Shown here: in pieces, positions 27,260 through 35,923 of the stretch
Numbering within the stretch: the first letter of the stretch is position 1
How the letters are laid out: every line of letters begins with the position of its first letter
Origin: Methylobacterium sp. J-077
GTDB lineage: Bacteria; Pseudomonadota; Alphaproteobacteria; Rhizobiales; Beijerinckiaceae
DNA length: 64,000 bases
Direction: 5' to 3'
NCBI RefSeq assembly: GCF_022829365.1
Contig: NZ_JAKSYJ010000112.1
Location: 1 to 64,000 of the forward strand
The notes under the pieces: generated by a model
What the model saw: the letters and a program-made list of their open reading frames with translations, nothing else
What the model was told of the DNA's origin: nothing
Databases searched by the model: none
Program-made: the position numbers and the translations under genes

Positions 27260-28183
27260 ATGTTGAACCGCCCCCTGCGCATCGGCACCCGCGGCAGCCC
27301 GATGGCGCTCGCACAGACCGGGATGGTGCGCGACCAGATCGTGGCGGCCAATCCGGGGCTGCAGACCGAGCTGGTGGTGGTCACCACGGTGGCCGACAAG
27401 ATCCTGGATCGCCCGCTCTCCGAGATCGGCGGCAAGGGCCTGTTCACCAAGGAACTCGAGCAGGCTCTGTTCGCCGACGAGGTCGACGTCGCGGTCCATT
27501 CCATGAAGGACGTGGAGACCTGGCTGCCGGACGGCCTCGTGATCGCCTGCATCCTGGAGCGCGACGACCCCCGCGATGCCTTCCTGTCGCCGCACGCGGA
27601 CGGGCTCGCGGGCCTTCCGCAAGGCGCACGGGTCGGCACCTCGTCGCTCAGGCGGGGCGCGCAGGTGCTGATGCACCGGCCGGACCTGAAGGTCGTGCCC
27701 CTGCGCGGCAACGCCAACACCCGGATGCGCAAGCTCGAATCCGGCGAATGCGACGCGACCCTGCTGGCCTTGGCCGGCCTGCAGCGCCTCGGCCTGCAGG
27801 ACATGGCCCGCAGCATCCTGTCGGTGGACGAGATGCTGCCCGCGGTCGCGCAGGGCGCGCTCGGCATCGAGTGCCGAGCCGACGACGCGGCGGTCCGCGA
27901 TCTGCTGGCGCCGATCGCCTGCGCCCGCACCACCACGGCGATCGCGGCCGAACGGTCGCTGCTCGCCGAGCTCGACGGCTCCTGCCGGACGCCGATCGCC
28001 GCCCTGGCGCAGATCGACGGCGATCACCTCACGCTCGACGGGCTGCTGTTCCTGCCTGATGGCAGCCGGCACTGGGCGGTCTCCCGGCAGGGCCCGGCGG
28101 CGGAGGCCGAGCGGATCGGCCGCGAGGCCGGCGCGGTGCTGAAGGAGGCGGCCGGGGAGACCTACGCGCGCCACCTGCAATAG
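27260..28183 (+). CDS. hemC: Porphobilinogen deaminase (hydroxymethylbilane synthase)
   Basis: A 307-residue cytosolic enzyme joining four porphobilinogens into hydroxymethylbilane, the common precursor of haem, bacteriochlorophyll and cobalamin. It has the N-terminal RIGTRGSPMALAQ, basic substrate motifs TSSLRRGAQ and LRGNANTRMRKL, and the dipyrromethane-cofactor cysteine in ELDGSCRTPIA near residue 240. The upstream gene is divergent and no PpsR box was found in the 184-bp gap. Confidence 0.96.
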   Translation: MLNRPLRIGTRGSPMALAQTGMVRDQIVAANPGLQTELVVVTTVADKILDRPLSEIGGKGLFTKELEQALFADEVDVAVHSMKDVETWLPDGLVIACILERDDPRDAFLSPHADGLAGLPQGARVGTSSLRRGAQVLMHRPDLKVVPLRGNANTRMRKLESGECDATLLALAGLQRLGLQDMARSILSVDEMLPAVAQGALGIECRADDAAVRDLLAPIACARTTTAIAAERSLLAELDGSCRTPIAALAQIDGDHLTLDGLLFLPDGSRHWAVSRQGPAAEAERIGREAGAVLKEAAGETYARHLQ

Positions 28184-28220
28184 GCGGCGTGCCCCCTGGA
28201 GGGTTTGCCGGGGCCAACCC

Positions 28221-28312
28221 CGTCATGGCGAGCGCAGCGAAGCAACCCAGGGCGGCGCGCGACCTCAAACCTCGGCGTATCCCTGGGTCGCTTCGCTGCG
28301 CTCGCGATGACG
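28221..28312 (-). repeat. 92-bp inverted-repeat element, copy A2
   Basis: Arms at 28221-28250 and 28283-28312, and a centre whose reverse complement matches the centres of copies A1 and A3. It is therefore the same element in opposite orientation. It lies between convergent hemC and the crtIB operon. Confidence 0.85.
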
Positions 28313-28344
28313 GTTCAGGATAGGCCGCTCGACCAGACGCAACA

Positions 28345-28479
28345 TCACTTCCGCGCGTCACCGTCCGTGCGATCCCGGCGGATGCTGCGGCGGACGGCGA
28401 CGAGCTGCCAGATTCCCAATCCGAAGGCCAGGGCGAAGACCAGCCCGATATCGAAAGCCGCGAACAGGCCGTCGCTCAT
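28345..28479 (-). CDS. Small membrane protein in the crtIB operon (44 residues)
   Basis: Reads MSDGLFAAFDIGLVFALAFG, continues into LGIWQLVAVRRS and ends in a basic, hydrophilic tail. It has one predicted membrane helix (about residues 9-29) with the positive tail likely cytoplasmic. It starts nine bases after the crtB stop, whose TGAGG may act as its ribosome-binding site, so it is probably translated from the crtI-crtB mRNA. It belongs to no family I recognise and could be a carotenoid-enzyme accessory or simply an unrelated small membrane protein. Confidence 0.6.
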   Translation of the reverse strand: MSDGLFAAFDIGLVFALAFGLGIWQLVAVRRSIRRDRTDGDARK

Positions 28480-28488
28480 CGGCCGGCC

Positions 28489-29559
28489 TCAGGACGGTGC
28501 GGAGCGGCCGAAGGCCTCGCGCTCGCGCATCCGCTCGATCAGTTCGAGCACGTGCACGACCCGGCCGCCCACGTCCCACCAGGGGCGGAGCGCGGACAGT
28601 CGGCGATCGGGCAAGGGCGGATGCCGCATCACGGCCTCGATCAGGAACGCCACCGCCGGCAGGGGCGGCGCCGTGAGGCCGGGCGCGGCCGGGGCGGAGC
28701 GCAGGGCGCGAGCGATCAGGGTGAGCTTCCGGGCGGTCCCGACCCGGGCGCGGCCGCTGACGGAATCGTATCCCTGCAAAGCCACCACCCGGCCGATCTC
28801 GGCATAGATCAGCGCCGCCGCCCGGATCGCCGGACGGCAGGGGGATGGCAAGGCCGCGAGCCCGGCCTCGGCCCGCCGGTACAGCGCGTCGGCCTCGGTG
28901 AGCAGCCGGGCGACCACGCCGGACAGCGCCGGGCTCGGCCGCGGATCGGCCAGGAACGCGGCCGGGTCGAGCCCGGCCTCGGCCATCCAGTCCAGCGGCA
29001 GGTAGAGGCGGCCCATCCGGGCATCCTCGCCAACATCGCGGGCGATGTTGGTGAGCTGCATGGCGGCGCCGAGATCGCAGGCGCGGGCGAGCGCGTCGGG
29101 GCAACGCGCGCCCATGATCAGCGCCATCATCGCCCCGACGGAGCCCGCCACCCGGGCCGCGTAGGCATGGAGGGCGGCCATGTCGGCGTAACGCCGCCCC
29201 TCCGCGTCCCAGCAAAAACCCTCGATCAGCGCATAGGGCAGCGCCTCGGGGATCGCGTAGGTGCCGACGATCTCCGAGAAGGCCCGGTCGGCCGGCGTGT
29301 CCGCTGGAGCGCCGCTATAAGCCAGCGCGACCCGGCGGCCGAGCCGGGCCACCGCGTCGCGCCGGTCGGACGCGGTGGCGGCCTCGTCGACGAGATCGTC
29401 CGAGAGGCGGCAGAAGGCGTAGAGCCCGTAGGCGGCCTCGCGCACCTCCCCGGGCAGCAGCCGGCCGGCCGCGAAGAAGCTCTTCGAGCCGGCGCGGATC
29501 GCTACCCGGCAGGCGGTGCGGTCTGCGGCTGCGGCGAATTCAGGCGGAAACACGGGCAT
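28489..29559 (-). CDS. crtB: Phytoene synthase
   Basis: A 356-residue squalene/phytoene synthase family enzyme condensing two GGPP to phytoene, membrane-associated. Aspartate-rich motif 1 is CRLSDDLVDEA (about residues 50-60), motif 2 is NIARDVGEDARMGRLYLP (about 171-188), and YAARVAGSVG is also present. Its 5' end overlaps the crtI 3' end by 20 bp, so the two are coupled, and a 44-residue membrane peptide follows. Confidence 0.95.
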   Translation of the reverse strand: MPVFPPEFAAAADRTACRVAIRAGSKSFFAAGRLLPGEVREAAYGLYAFCRLSDDLVDEAATASDRRDAVARLGRRVALAYSGAPADTPADRAFSEIVGTYAIPEALPYALIEGFCWDAEGRRYADMAALHAYAARVAGSVGAMMALIMGARCPDALARACDLGAAMQLTNIARDVGEDARMGRLYLPLDWMAEAGLDPAAFLADPRPSPALSGVVARLLTEADALYRRAEAGLAALPSPCRPAIRAAALIYAEIGRVVALQGYDSVSGRARVGTARKLTLIARALRSAPAAPGLTAPPLPAVAFLIEAVMRHPPLPDRRLSALRPWWDVGGRVVHVLELIERMREREAFGRSAPS

Positions 29560-31063
29560 CCGGAACCACCAGATCGAGGATACGGGCGGAGGAGAGCACG
29601 CCGGGCAGACCCGCCCCGGGATGCGTGCCGGCGCCCACCAGATAGAGGTTGCGCACGTCGCTCGACCGGTTATGCGGCCGGAACCACGCGGATTGGGTCA
29701 GCACCGGCTCCAGGCCGAAGCCCGAGCCGCGATAGCTCTGGAAATCGTCCTGGAATTCCTGGGGCGTCGTCACCTTCGAGGTGACGATGGCCTCCGACAG
29801 GCCGGGCAGGACACTGGATTCCAGCATCGCGGCGATCCGGCGCCGGTACGGCTCGGCGAGCGTACGCCAATCCTGGCCGCCGGCCAGGTTCGGCACCGGA
29901 GCCAGCACGTAGAACGCGTCGCAGCCCGGCGGCGCGAGGCTCGGATCGGTGGCGGTGGGCCGGTGCAGATAGAGGCTCGCATCCTCGGCCAGCACCTTGT
30001 GATCGAAGATGTCGGCCAGCAGCCCGCGATAGCGCGGCCCGAGCAGGATCATGTGGTGGGCGACATCCGGGTAGCGGCGCTTGGTGCCGAAATACCAGAC
30101 GAACAGCCCCATCGACGAGCGCGCACGCTTCAGCCGCCCGGGACTCCAGCGCCGGGGCTTCGGCAGCAGCCGCGCATGCGTCACCGCCGAATCGGCGTTC
30201 GAGACCACGAGGTCGGCCGGAATCGTCTCGCCGCCCGCGAGCTCGACGCCGGTGGCGGTCCCGTCCTCGACGCGGATTCGGGCGACATCGACGCCGAGCC
30301 GCACCCGGCCGTTCTGGCTCCGGATTAGCCGCACAAGCCCGTCGACCAGCTTGCCGGTTCCGCCCATGGCGAAATGGACGCCCCAGCGCCGCTCCAGATC
30401 GGCGATCAGGCAGTAGATCGCGCTCGCCCGGAACGGGTTGCCGCCGATCAGCAGCGGGTGGAAGCTGAACACGGTGCGCAGCCGCTCGTCGCGGATGAAG
30501 CGCGCCACCACGGCGTGGACCGAGCGGTGGCCCGACAGGCGCAGCAGGTCCGGGGCGATCTTCAGCATCGAGCCGACGCTGCCGAACGGGACGTGGCCGA
30601 GCTGCTCGAAGCCGATGCGGCAGACCGCGCGGCTGTGGTCCATGAACCGGTCGTAGCCGGCGACGTCCTCCGGGGCGAACCGCGCCACCTCGGCGCGCAT
30701 CCGCTCGGGATCGCCGCTGTACTCGAAGGTCGCGCCGTCTGCGAAGCGGATCCGGTAGAACGGATCGATCGGCACCAGGGCGACGTCGTCGGAAAGCCGG
30801 CGGCCGGCGAGCTGCCACAGCTCCTCGAACAGCTGCGGCGCGGTGACGATGGTCGGCCCGGCATCGAAGGTGAAGCCGTCCTGCCGGTGGACCCGGGCCC
30901 GGCCGCCCGGCTGCTCCAGGCGCTCCAGCACGGTGACCCGGTAGCCCCGGGCCCCGAGCCGGACGGCGGCGGCGAGACCGCCGAAACCCGAGCCGACGAC
31001 GACCGCGTGCGGTCGCCGATCCGTCTCCTGCCGCTCCGACTGTTCGACCGCGAGTGTCAACAT
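29540..31063 (-). CDS. crtI: Phytoene desaturase
   Basis: A 507-residue FAD-dependent desaturase converting phytoene to neurosporene/lycopene. The dinucleotide-binding fold is AVVVGSGFGGLAAAVRLGARG, then GGRARVHRQDGFTFDAGPTIVT. The C-terminal CrtI signature is LYLVGAGTHPGAGLPGVLSSARI. The ATG at 31063 lies inside a PpsR box; no later start fits well because the FAD fold begins about 20 residues in. It is separated by about 25 kb from the other crt genes yet has the same operator. Confidence 0.95.
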   Translation of the reverse strand: MLTLAVEQSERQETDRRPHAVVVGSGFGGLAAAVRLGARGYRVTVLERLEQPGGRARVHRQDGFTFDAGPTIVTAPQLFEELWQLAGRRLSDDVALVPIDPFYRIRFADGATFEYSGDPERMRAEVARFAPEDVAGYDRFMDHSRAVCRIGFEQLGHVPFGSVGSMLKIAPDLLRLSGHRSVHAVVARFIRDERLRTVFSFHPLLIGGNPFRASAIYCLIADLERRWGVHFAMGGTGKLVDGLVRLIRSQNGRVRLGVDVARIRVEDGTATGVELAGGETIPADLVVSNADSAVTHARLLPKPRRWSPGRLKRARSSMGLFVWYFGTKRRYPDVAHHMILLGPRYRGLLADIFDHKVLAEDASLYLHRPTATDPSLAPPGCDAFYVLAPVPNLAGGQDWRTLAEPYRRRIAAMLESSVLPGLSEAIVTSKVTTPQEFQDDFQSYRGSGFGLEPVLTQSAWFRPHNRSSDVRNLYLVGAGTHPGAGLPGVLSSARILDLVVPDARVSA

Positions 31064-31072
31064 AACTTGACA
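31055..31072 (-). promoter_or_regulatory. PpsR/CrtJ operator overlapping the crtI start
   Basis: TGT-N12-ACA within the outer dyad AGTGTCA/TGACACT (31053-31074), the same arms as the crtE/crtD site. The crtI ATG (31063-31061) is at its centre, so a bound repressor would sit over the translation start, or the true promoter lies immediately upstream and the leader is very short. Confidence 0.75.
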
Positions 31073-31139
31073 CTATGCCGGGGATTTCCCCGGGCGCAAG
31101 GCCGAAACGCCGGTCCGGCCTTGCTGACGCGGGTTGCCC

Positions 31140-32645
31140 TCAGAACTCGCCGGCCAGACCGGCGCGGACGCCGACATTGCTGTCGCCGGCATAGGCGACG
31201 CCGGCGGTGATGGCGATCGGCACGCAGCAGGTCGGCAGCCGGTGCGCCACGGCGATGCCGCCGGCCCATTCGCCGCGATAGGTCGCGCCGTTCGTCGCCC
31301 AGGTGGTCTTGCCGGGGGCGGAGGGCATCGGCGCGGTGGCCATCGCGATCGCCATGGCGACGCCCTGGCGGGCCTCCTTGCGGGTCTGGACCGCGTAGCG
31401 CTGCATCGAGTCGGTCTTGGTCTCCAGGTTGTTGACCTGGGACTGGACCGAATCGATCCGGTTGCCGAGACCCGCGATGGTCGACGGTCCGTAGGCCGAG
31501 GCCGCGAGGTTGCCGGCGGCGTCGGTGGTCACGAAATTCGTCGCGCCGCTCTGGGCCGCCGCGCTCGCCTGGGAGGCGATGCCGGCGAACGTGTAGGTGT
31601 TGGCGGCGTTGCCGATCGCCACTTGGTTCGCCTGGGTGGTCTTGACGTTGGCGCCGATGGCGATCGTGTTCGCCTGGTTGGCCGCCGCGCCGTTGCCGAG
31701 CGCCACGCTGTTGTTGCCGGCGGCCGAGGCCGCCGCGCCGATCGCCGTGGACCCCGTCCCGGTGGCGCCGGCGACGAAGCCGAGCGCGGTGCTGCCGTCC
31801 CCGGAGGCCGCGGACGCGGTGCCGACCGCCGTGCCGCCCAAACCTTGCGCGCTGGCCGCGTAGCCGACCGCGACGCTGCCGGTGTTGACCGCGCTGGCTC
31901 CGGTTCCGACGGCCGTGGAGGCGGTGCCGGCCGCGCTTGATCCGTAGCCGACCGCGAGGGCGTCCCCGCCCGTGGCGACCGGAGCCGCCAGGGCGCTGGT
32001 GTTGTTGGCGGCGATGCCGGTGGCGCTGGAGAGCTGCGAGAGCCGCAGGTCGGCGATGACGGTCTGGCCCTGGGATTGGGTGACGTTGCCGGTCACGATG
32101 TAGATGCCCTGACCCGTGCCGCCGCCACCACCGGTGCCGCCGCCCGTGCCGCCCGTGCCGCCCCCGCCCCCGCCCCCGCAGGTCCCGCAATTGCCGCCGC
32201 CACCGGTGCCGCCCGCGGTGCCGAGGGTCAGCCCGGTCCCGAGCAGACCGTCGCCCGGGCCGGTGGTCCCGACAAGAAGTCCTGTTCCGAGGACGCCGCC
32301 GCTGGTGGTGCCGACATTGAGGCCGGTGCCGAGGATGCCGGTCCCGGGGTTCGTGGTGCCGGCGGTCACGCCGGTCCCTAAAAGGCCGCCGCCGGTGGTG
32401 CCGACATTCAGGCCGGTGCCCAGCAGGCCGTTACCCGGGCTCGTGGTGCCGACGGTGACGCCGGTTCCGAGGATACCGCCTCCGGTTGTATCGAGGGTGC
32501 CACGCAGGAGTTGCGCCTGCGCAGTGGATACAACCGGGATGGCGAGCAGCGTGCCGGCCAGCAGGGGTGCGATACGGCCGGCCGACCGGAGCAGCACGGC
32601 GGTCAATGTCCGCGGCCGCGCCGGGACATCGGTCGAGTTACGCAT
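31140..32645 (-). CDS. YadA-like trimeric autotransporter adhesin
   Basis: A 501-residue secreted, outer-membrane-anchored protein. It has an N-terminal signal (LLAGTLLAIPVVSTAQA), then about six imperfect units of LLGTGL-VGTT type (about residues 50-135) and a poly-Gly hinge containing CGTC. A YadA head of SVALG-like repeats follows (VAVGYAASAQG, TAIGAAASAAGNNSVALGNGAAANQ), then a coiled stalk (RIDSVQSQVNNLETKTDSMQR) and a C-terminal YadA-type anchor with four likely beta strands. The ATG at 32645 follows GGAG six bases upstream. Surface adhesion is expected; ligand unknown. Confidence 0.85.
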   Translation of the reverse strand: MRNSTDVPARPRTLTAVLLRSAGRIAPLLAGTLLAIPVVSTAQAQLLRGTLDTTGGGILGTGVTVGTTSPGNGLLGTGLNVGTTGGGLLGTGVTAGTTNPGTGILGTGLNVGTTSGGVLGTGLLVGTTGPGDGLLGTGLTLGTAGGTGGGGNCGTCGGGGGGGTGGTGGGTGGGGGTGQGIYIVTGNVTQSQGQTVIADLRLSQLSSATGIAANNTSALAAPVATGGDALAVGYGSSAAGTASTAVGTGASAVNTGSVAVGYAASAQGLGGTAVGTASAASGDGSTALGFVAGATGTGSTAIGAAASAAGNNSVALGNGAAANQANTIAIGANVKTTQANQVAIGNAANTYTFAGIASQASAAAQSGATNFVTTDAAGNLAASAYGPSTIAGLGNRIDSVQSQVNNLETKTDSMQRYAVQTRKEARQGVAMAIAMATAPMPSAPGKTTWATNGATYRGEWAGGIAVAHRLPTCCVPIAITAGVAYAGDSNVGVRAGLAGEF

Positions 32646-32916
32646 CTGGGACTCCATTGCTGCGCGGCCCTGCAGATCCTGCCCGGTCCAGAGGTCCGGA
32701 GGGCGTTGGGCGGGTACAGACACAGCTTCTGGTAGAATGCTTAACACCAACTTTCGGTTGTATTTGTAATCGCCACTTCGCGTGTCGCACCCATCACGCG
32801 CTGCGGCGCGGCGGGGGTTCCGTTCGCCTCAGAAAACGCGCCTTTTCCCAGCGATATCCGACCGAACCGGGGGTATAGGGGCCACGCGAGCGCTGGCCGC
32901 AGGGAATGGACGCGTG
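32646..32916. other. Divergent upstream region of the autotransporter and fcl
   Basis: Contains the start-proximal AT-richer stretch around 32730-32780 (GCTTAACACC and TTGTATTTGTAAT), a plausible promoter area for both genes. No defined operator was recognised. Confidence 0.4.
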
Positions 32917-33888
32917 ATGGACGGGCGGGACAGGACCATCTTCGTTGCGGGGCACCGCGGGATGGTGGGATCGGCGATCGTGCGCCGGTTGCGGGAGCTG
33001 GGCTACGGGCGAATCCTGAAGGCCGACCGGCAGGCCCTCGATCTGCTCGACCAGGCCGCGGTCCGCGCCTTCTTCGCCGAGCATCGGATCGACATGGTCT
33101 ACCTCGCCGCCGCGAAGGTCGGCGGCATCCACGCCAACAACGCCTACCCGGCCGAGTTCATCCACGAGAACCTGCTGATCCAGGCGAACCTGATCCACGC
33201 CGCGCATGTGGCCGACGTCGACCGGCTGCTGTTCCTGGGATCCTCGTGCATCTACCCGAAGCACGCGGCGCAGCCGATGCGCGAGGACGCGCTGCTCACC
33301 GGCGTGCTCGAGCCGACCAACGAGCCCTACGCGATCGCCAAGATCGCCGGTATCAAGATGTGCGAGAGCTACAACCGCCAATACGGGCGACGCTACCGCA
33401 GCGTGATGCCGACCAACCTGTACGGGCCGAACGACAACTTCCACCCGCAGAACGCCCACGTCCTGCCGGCGCTCATGCGGCGCCTGCACGAGGCCAAGCA
33501 GGCGGGAAGCCCCGCCGTCACGGTCTGGGGCACCGGCCGGGCGATGCGCGAGTTCCTGCACGTCGACGACATGGCCCGCGCCAGCGTGTTCGTGATGGAG
33601 CTGGACGACGCGGTCTATGCGGCCAACACGAGGCCGGACCTGTCGCACATCAATGTCGGCACGGGCGAGGATTGCACGATCCGGGAACTGGCCGAGTCCC
33701 TGGCCCGGGTGATCGGCTACGCGGGCCGGCTGGACTTCGACGCGACCAAGCCGGACGGCACGCCGCGCAAGCTGATGGACGTCTCACGGCTCAAGGCGAT
33801 GGGCTGGCAGCCGGAGATCGGCCTGGAGCAGGGCCTGCGGCAGACCTACGGATGGTTCCTGGAGAACCACGCCACGCTGCGCGGCTGA
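32917..33888 (+). CDS. fcl: GDP-L-fucose synthase
   Basis: A 323-residue extended SDR epimerase/reductase converting GDP-4-keto-6-deoxymannose to GDP-L-fucose. The NADP motif is [17 protein letters not shown]. The SDR active site comprises [11 protein letters not shown] (Ser) and [11 protein letters not shown] (YxxxK), and [22 protein letters not shown] and [16 protein letters not shown] are characteristic of Fcl. An ATG at 32917 is preceded by an AGGGA site. It probably supplies nucleotide sugar for surface polysaccharide. The GDP-mannose dehydratase (gmd) is not adjacent. Confidence 0.93.
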   Translation: MDGRDRTIFVAGHRGMVGSAIVRRLRELGYGRILKADRQALDLLDQAAVRAFFAEHRIDMVYLAAAKVGGIHANNAYPAEFIHENLLIQANLIHAAHVADVDRLLFLGSSCIYPKHAAQPMREDALLTGVLEPTNEPYAIAKIAGIKMCESYNRQYGRRYRSVMPTNLYGPNDNFHPQNAHVLPALMRRLHEAKQAGSPAVTVWGTGRAMREFLHVDDMARASVFVMELDDAVYAANTRPDLSHINVGTGEDCTIRELAESLARVIGYAGRLDFDATKPDGTPRKLMDVSRLKAMGWQPEIGLEQGLRQTYGWFLENHATLRG

Positions 33889-33930
33889 ACGCGATCACCG
33901 CACGACATCCGACCGGGTTGGAGAACCAGC

Positions 33931-34962
33931 ATGGCCCCGCGGGCCCCTGACGATTCCGAGCGCGCGCGACGGCGCAAGTTCCTGCGCGACTTCCACACCT
34001 TCGATTCGAACATCCGCTTCCCCGCGCCCTACGTGCAGTTCGCCGGCAAGCCGTTGGCCCCGGCGGCGGAGCAGACTTGGCGCTACGACGCGCTCGGCTA
34101 CCGGAACGACAGCCATCCGGAGGGGCGCACGCCCGCCGAGACCCTGCGGGTCTTCGTGGTCGGCGACAGCACGCTGGTCGACGGTCAGGTCTTCGCCGAC
34201 ACGATCCCGGGCCGCCTCGAGACCGGGCTGAAGCGCCGCCACGGCGAGGGCGCCCGCGTCTACAATTTCGGCGCGACCTCGGCCTGCCTGAACCAGATGA
34301 TCGCGCTGATCACCACCCGGCTGATGGACCTTCAGCCCGACGTGATCTTCGTGCTGGGCGGTGCCACCGACGTCTTCCAGCCCTGGAGCTTCGATCCGCG
34401 CGCAGGCTATCCGTACAATCACTTCGCCAACGAGTGCCTGTACGACTACTTCTTCAATACGGTGAAGACGGACGAGGATGCCGAGGACCTGTCCTACGAC
34501 AGCCTGCAGGCGCTGATCTTCAACCGGCTCGACAATCTCCGGGCGCTGACCAACTGGCAGTCGGACATCTGGGAGTGGGAGGTGGTGCGCCAGTTCGAGC
34601 TGGCGCTCAAGCGCCTCGGCCGCCTCTCCGGCGGCATCGGGGCGCCCGTGCGGTTCCTCCTGCAGCCGGCGATCGTGCGCAAGACCGAGCGGGTCGGCGA
34701 TGAGCACAATGCCGCCTCCGGCGAATTCCTGGCCTATCTCGACCGGCAATACACCCGGATCGAGCAGGTGCTCGGCCGCCTCGACGCCGATGGCCTCACG
34801 CAGGGGCCGTTCACGACCCGCGATCTGAGCCGGATCTTCGAGGCCGATACCCGCTCTCTGTTCACCGACATCGTGCACGTCACCTCGGAGGGCCGGCAGG
34901 TGATGGCCGACAGGCTGGCCGCCGAAGTCGCGGAGGTGCTCGGCCTCCCGTCCGAGGGATAG
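33931..34962 (+). CDS. SGNH/GDSL-hydrolase-like protein
   Basis: A 343-residue protein with a GDS block (VFVVGDSTLVDG), an NFG region (VYNFGATSACLNQMIALITTR) and a C-terminal DIVHVTSEGRQVMADRLA histidine block, the order of SGNH hydrolases. Between them is a large helical insert. No signal peptide is seen. It starts about 40 bp after fcl and four bp before a second GDSL gene, so the three are probably one unit; deacylation of a glycan is a guess. Confidence 0.7.
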   Translation: MAPRAPDDSERARRRKFLRDFHTFDSNIRFPAPYVQFAGKPLAPAAEQTWRYDALGYRNDSHPEGRTPAETLRVFVVGDSTLVDGQVFADTIPGRLETGLKRRHGEGARVYNFGATSACLNQMIALITTRLMDLQPDVIFVLGGATDVFQPWSFDPRAGYPYNHFANECLYDYFFNTVKTDEDAEDLSYDSLQALIFNRLDNLRALTNWQSDIWEWEVVRQFELALKRLGRLSGGIGAPVRFLLQPAIVRKTERVGDEHNAASGEFLAYLDRQYTRIEQVLGRLDADGLTQGPFTTRDLSRIFEADTRSLFTDIVHVTSEGRQVMADRLAAEVAEVLGLPSEG

Positions 34963-34965
34963 GCC

Positions 34966-35649
34966 GTGGTCCGGCCGATCGTCTTCATCGGGGACTCGAT
35001 CACCGAAGCCTGGGGCTTCCACCGGGCCGCCACCTTCGCGGCAAACGACCTGATCCCGCGGGGCGGATCCGGCCAGACGGCGCGCTGGATCACCATGCGG
35101 TTCCGCCGCGACGTCGAGGAGACCGGCGCGCAGGGCGTCCACCTGCTCTGCGGCGTCAACGATATCGGGCGCAACGAGGGTTTCTTCGTCCCGGCCGAGG
35201 AGATCGCCCGGACGCTCGCCGGCATGCTCGACGAGGCCCGGGCGATGGGCGTGACGGCCTGGATCGGCTCGATCCTGCCGGCGGCCCGGATCCCCTGGAA
35301 TGCGGAAGTTCCGGACGCCCCAGCGATGATCGCCGCGGTGAACGCGTGGCTGCGCGACCACGCGCACGAGCACGGCGCGACCTTCATCGATTACCACGCG
35401 GTGCTGGCGGACAAATCCGGGGCGCTGCGCCGGGCCTACACCACGGACGGGCTGCATCTCAGCCCGGCCGGGTACAAGGCGATCGAGCCGCTGATGCTGG
35501 CGGCGCTAGGGCGGGTGCCGGCCGGGGATGCGGTTGAGGCCTCCAGCGGTGCGAAGCTGCTGATGTTTGGAAGGGCGCGCCTCGCGGCGTTTGCTACAGT
35601 GGCTGCCATCGTGATCGCCGGTGTGGTCCTCTATTGGGCATCGCGCTGA
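34966..35649 (+). CDS. GDSL-family esterase with C-terminal membrane anchor
   Basis: A 227-residue SGNH hydrolase with all four blocks: GDSITEAWG (Ser), PRGGSGQTARW (Gly), LLCGVNDIGRN (Asn) and TTDGLHLSPAGYKAIEP (Asp/His). A membrane helix (FATVAAIVIAGVVLYWA) at the extreme C terminus predicts a tail-anchored esterase. The GTG start lies four bp after the previous stop. Confidence 0.85.
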   Translation: MVRPIVFIGDSITEAWGFHRAATFAANDLIPRGGSGQTARWITMRFRRDVEETGAQGVHLLCGVNDIGRNEGFFVPAEEIARTLAGMLDEARAMGVTAWIGSILPAARIPWNAEVPDAPAMIAAVNAWLRDHAHEHGATFIDYHAVLADKSGALRRAYTTDGLHLSPAGYKAIEPLMLAALGRVPAGDAVEASSGAKLLMFGRARLAAFATVAAIVIAGVVLYWASR

Positions 35650-35757
35650 AGGGAACGCCGGTTCGGTCAGGCGTGCCGAAGCTGGACGCAGCAACCGAGG
35701 CGATTTTGTTTCTGGCACCAAACGACGTTCGGAACCGAAGTCTATCCCAATCTCTCC

Positions 35758-35869
35758 CTCATCGTGAGGTGCCCGCGTAAGCGGGCCTCGACGGAGCCCT
35801 CCAGAGATCGCGAGACCTTCTGGAGGGCTCCTTCGAGGTTTCCGCTGCGCGGCAACACCTCAGGATGAG
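35758..35869. repeat. Palindromic repeat family B, copy 1
   Basis: The ends CTCATC and GATGAG are inverted. Internal arms are GCCCTCCAG/CTGGAGGGC and CCCGC/GCGGG. The core GGGCCTCGACGGAGCCCTCC differs by one base from copy 2 at 40161. It is in the gap between convergent genes. Confidence 0.7.
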
Positions 35870-35923
35870 ATCGATTGTTGGAAGGGCCGGGTCGCGATGG
35901 GCCTTAACTTAACATCAATCAAA

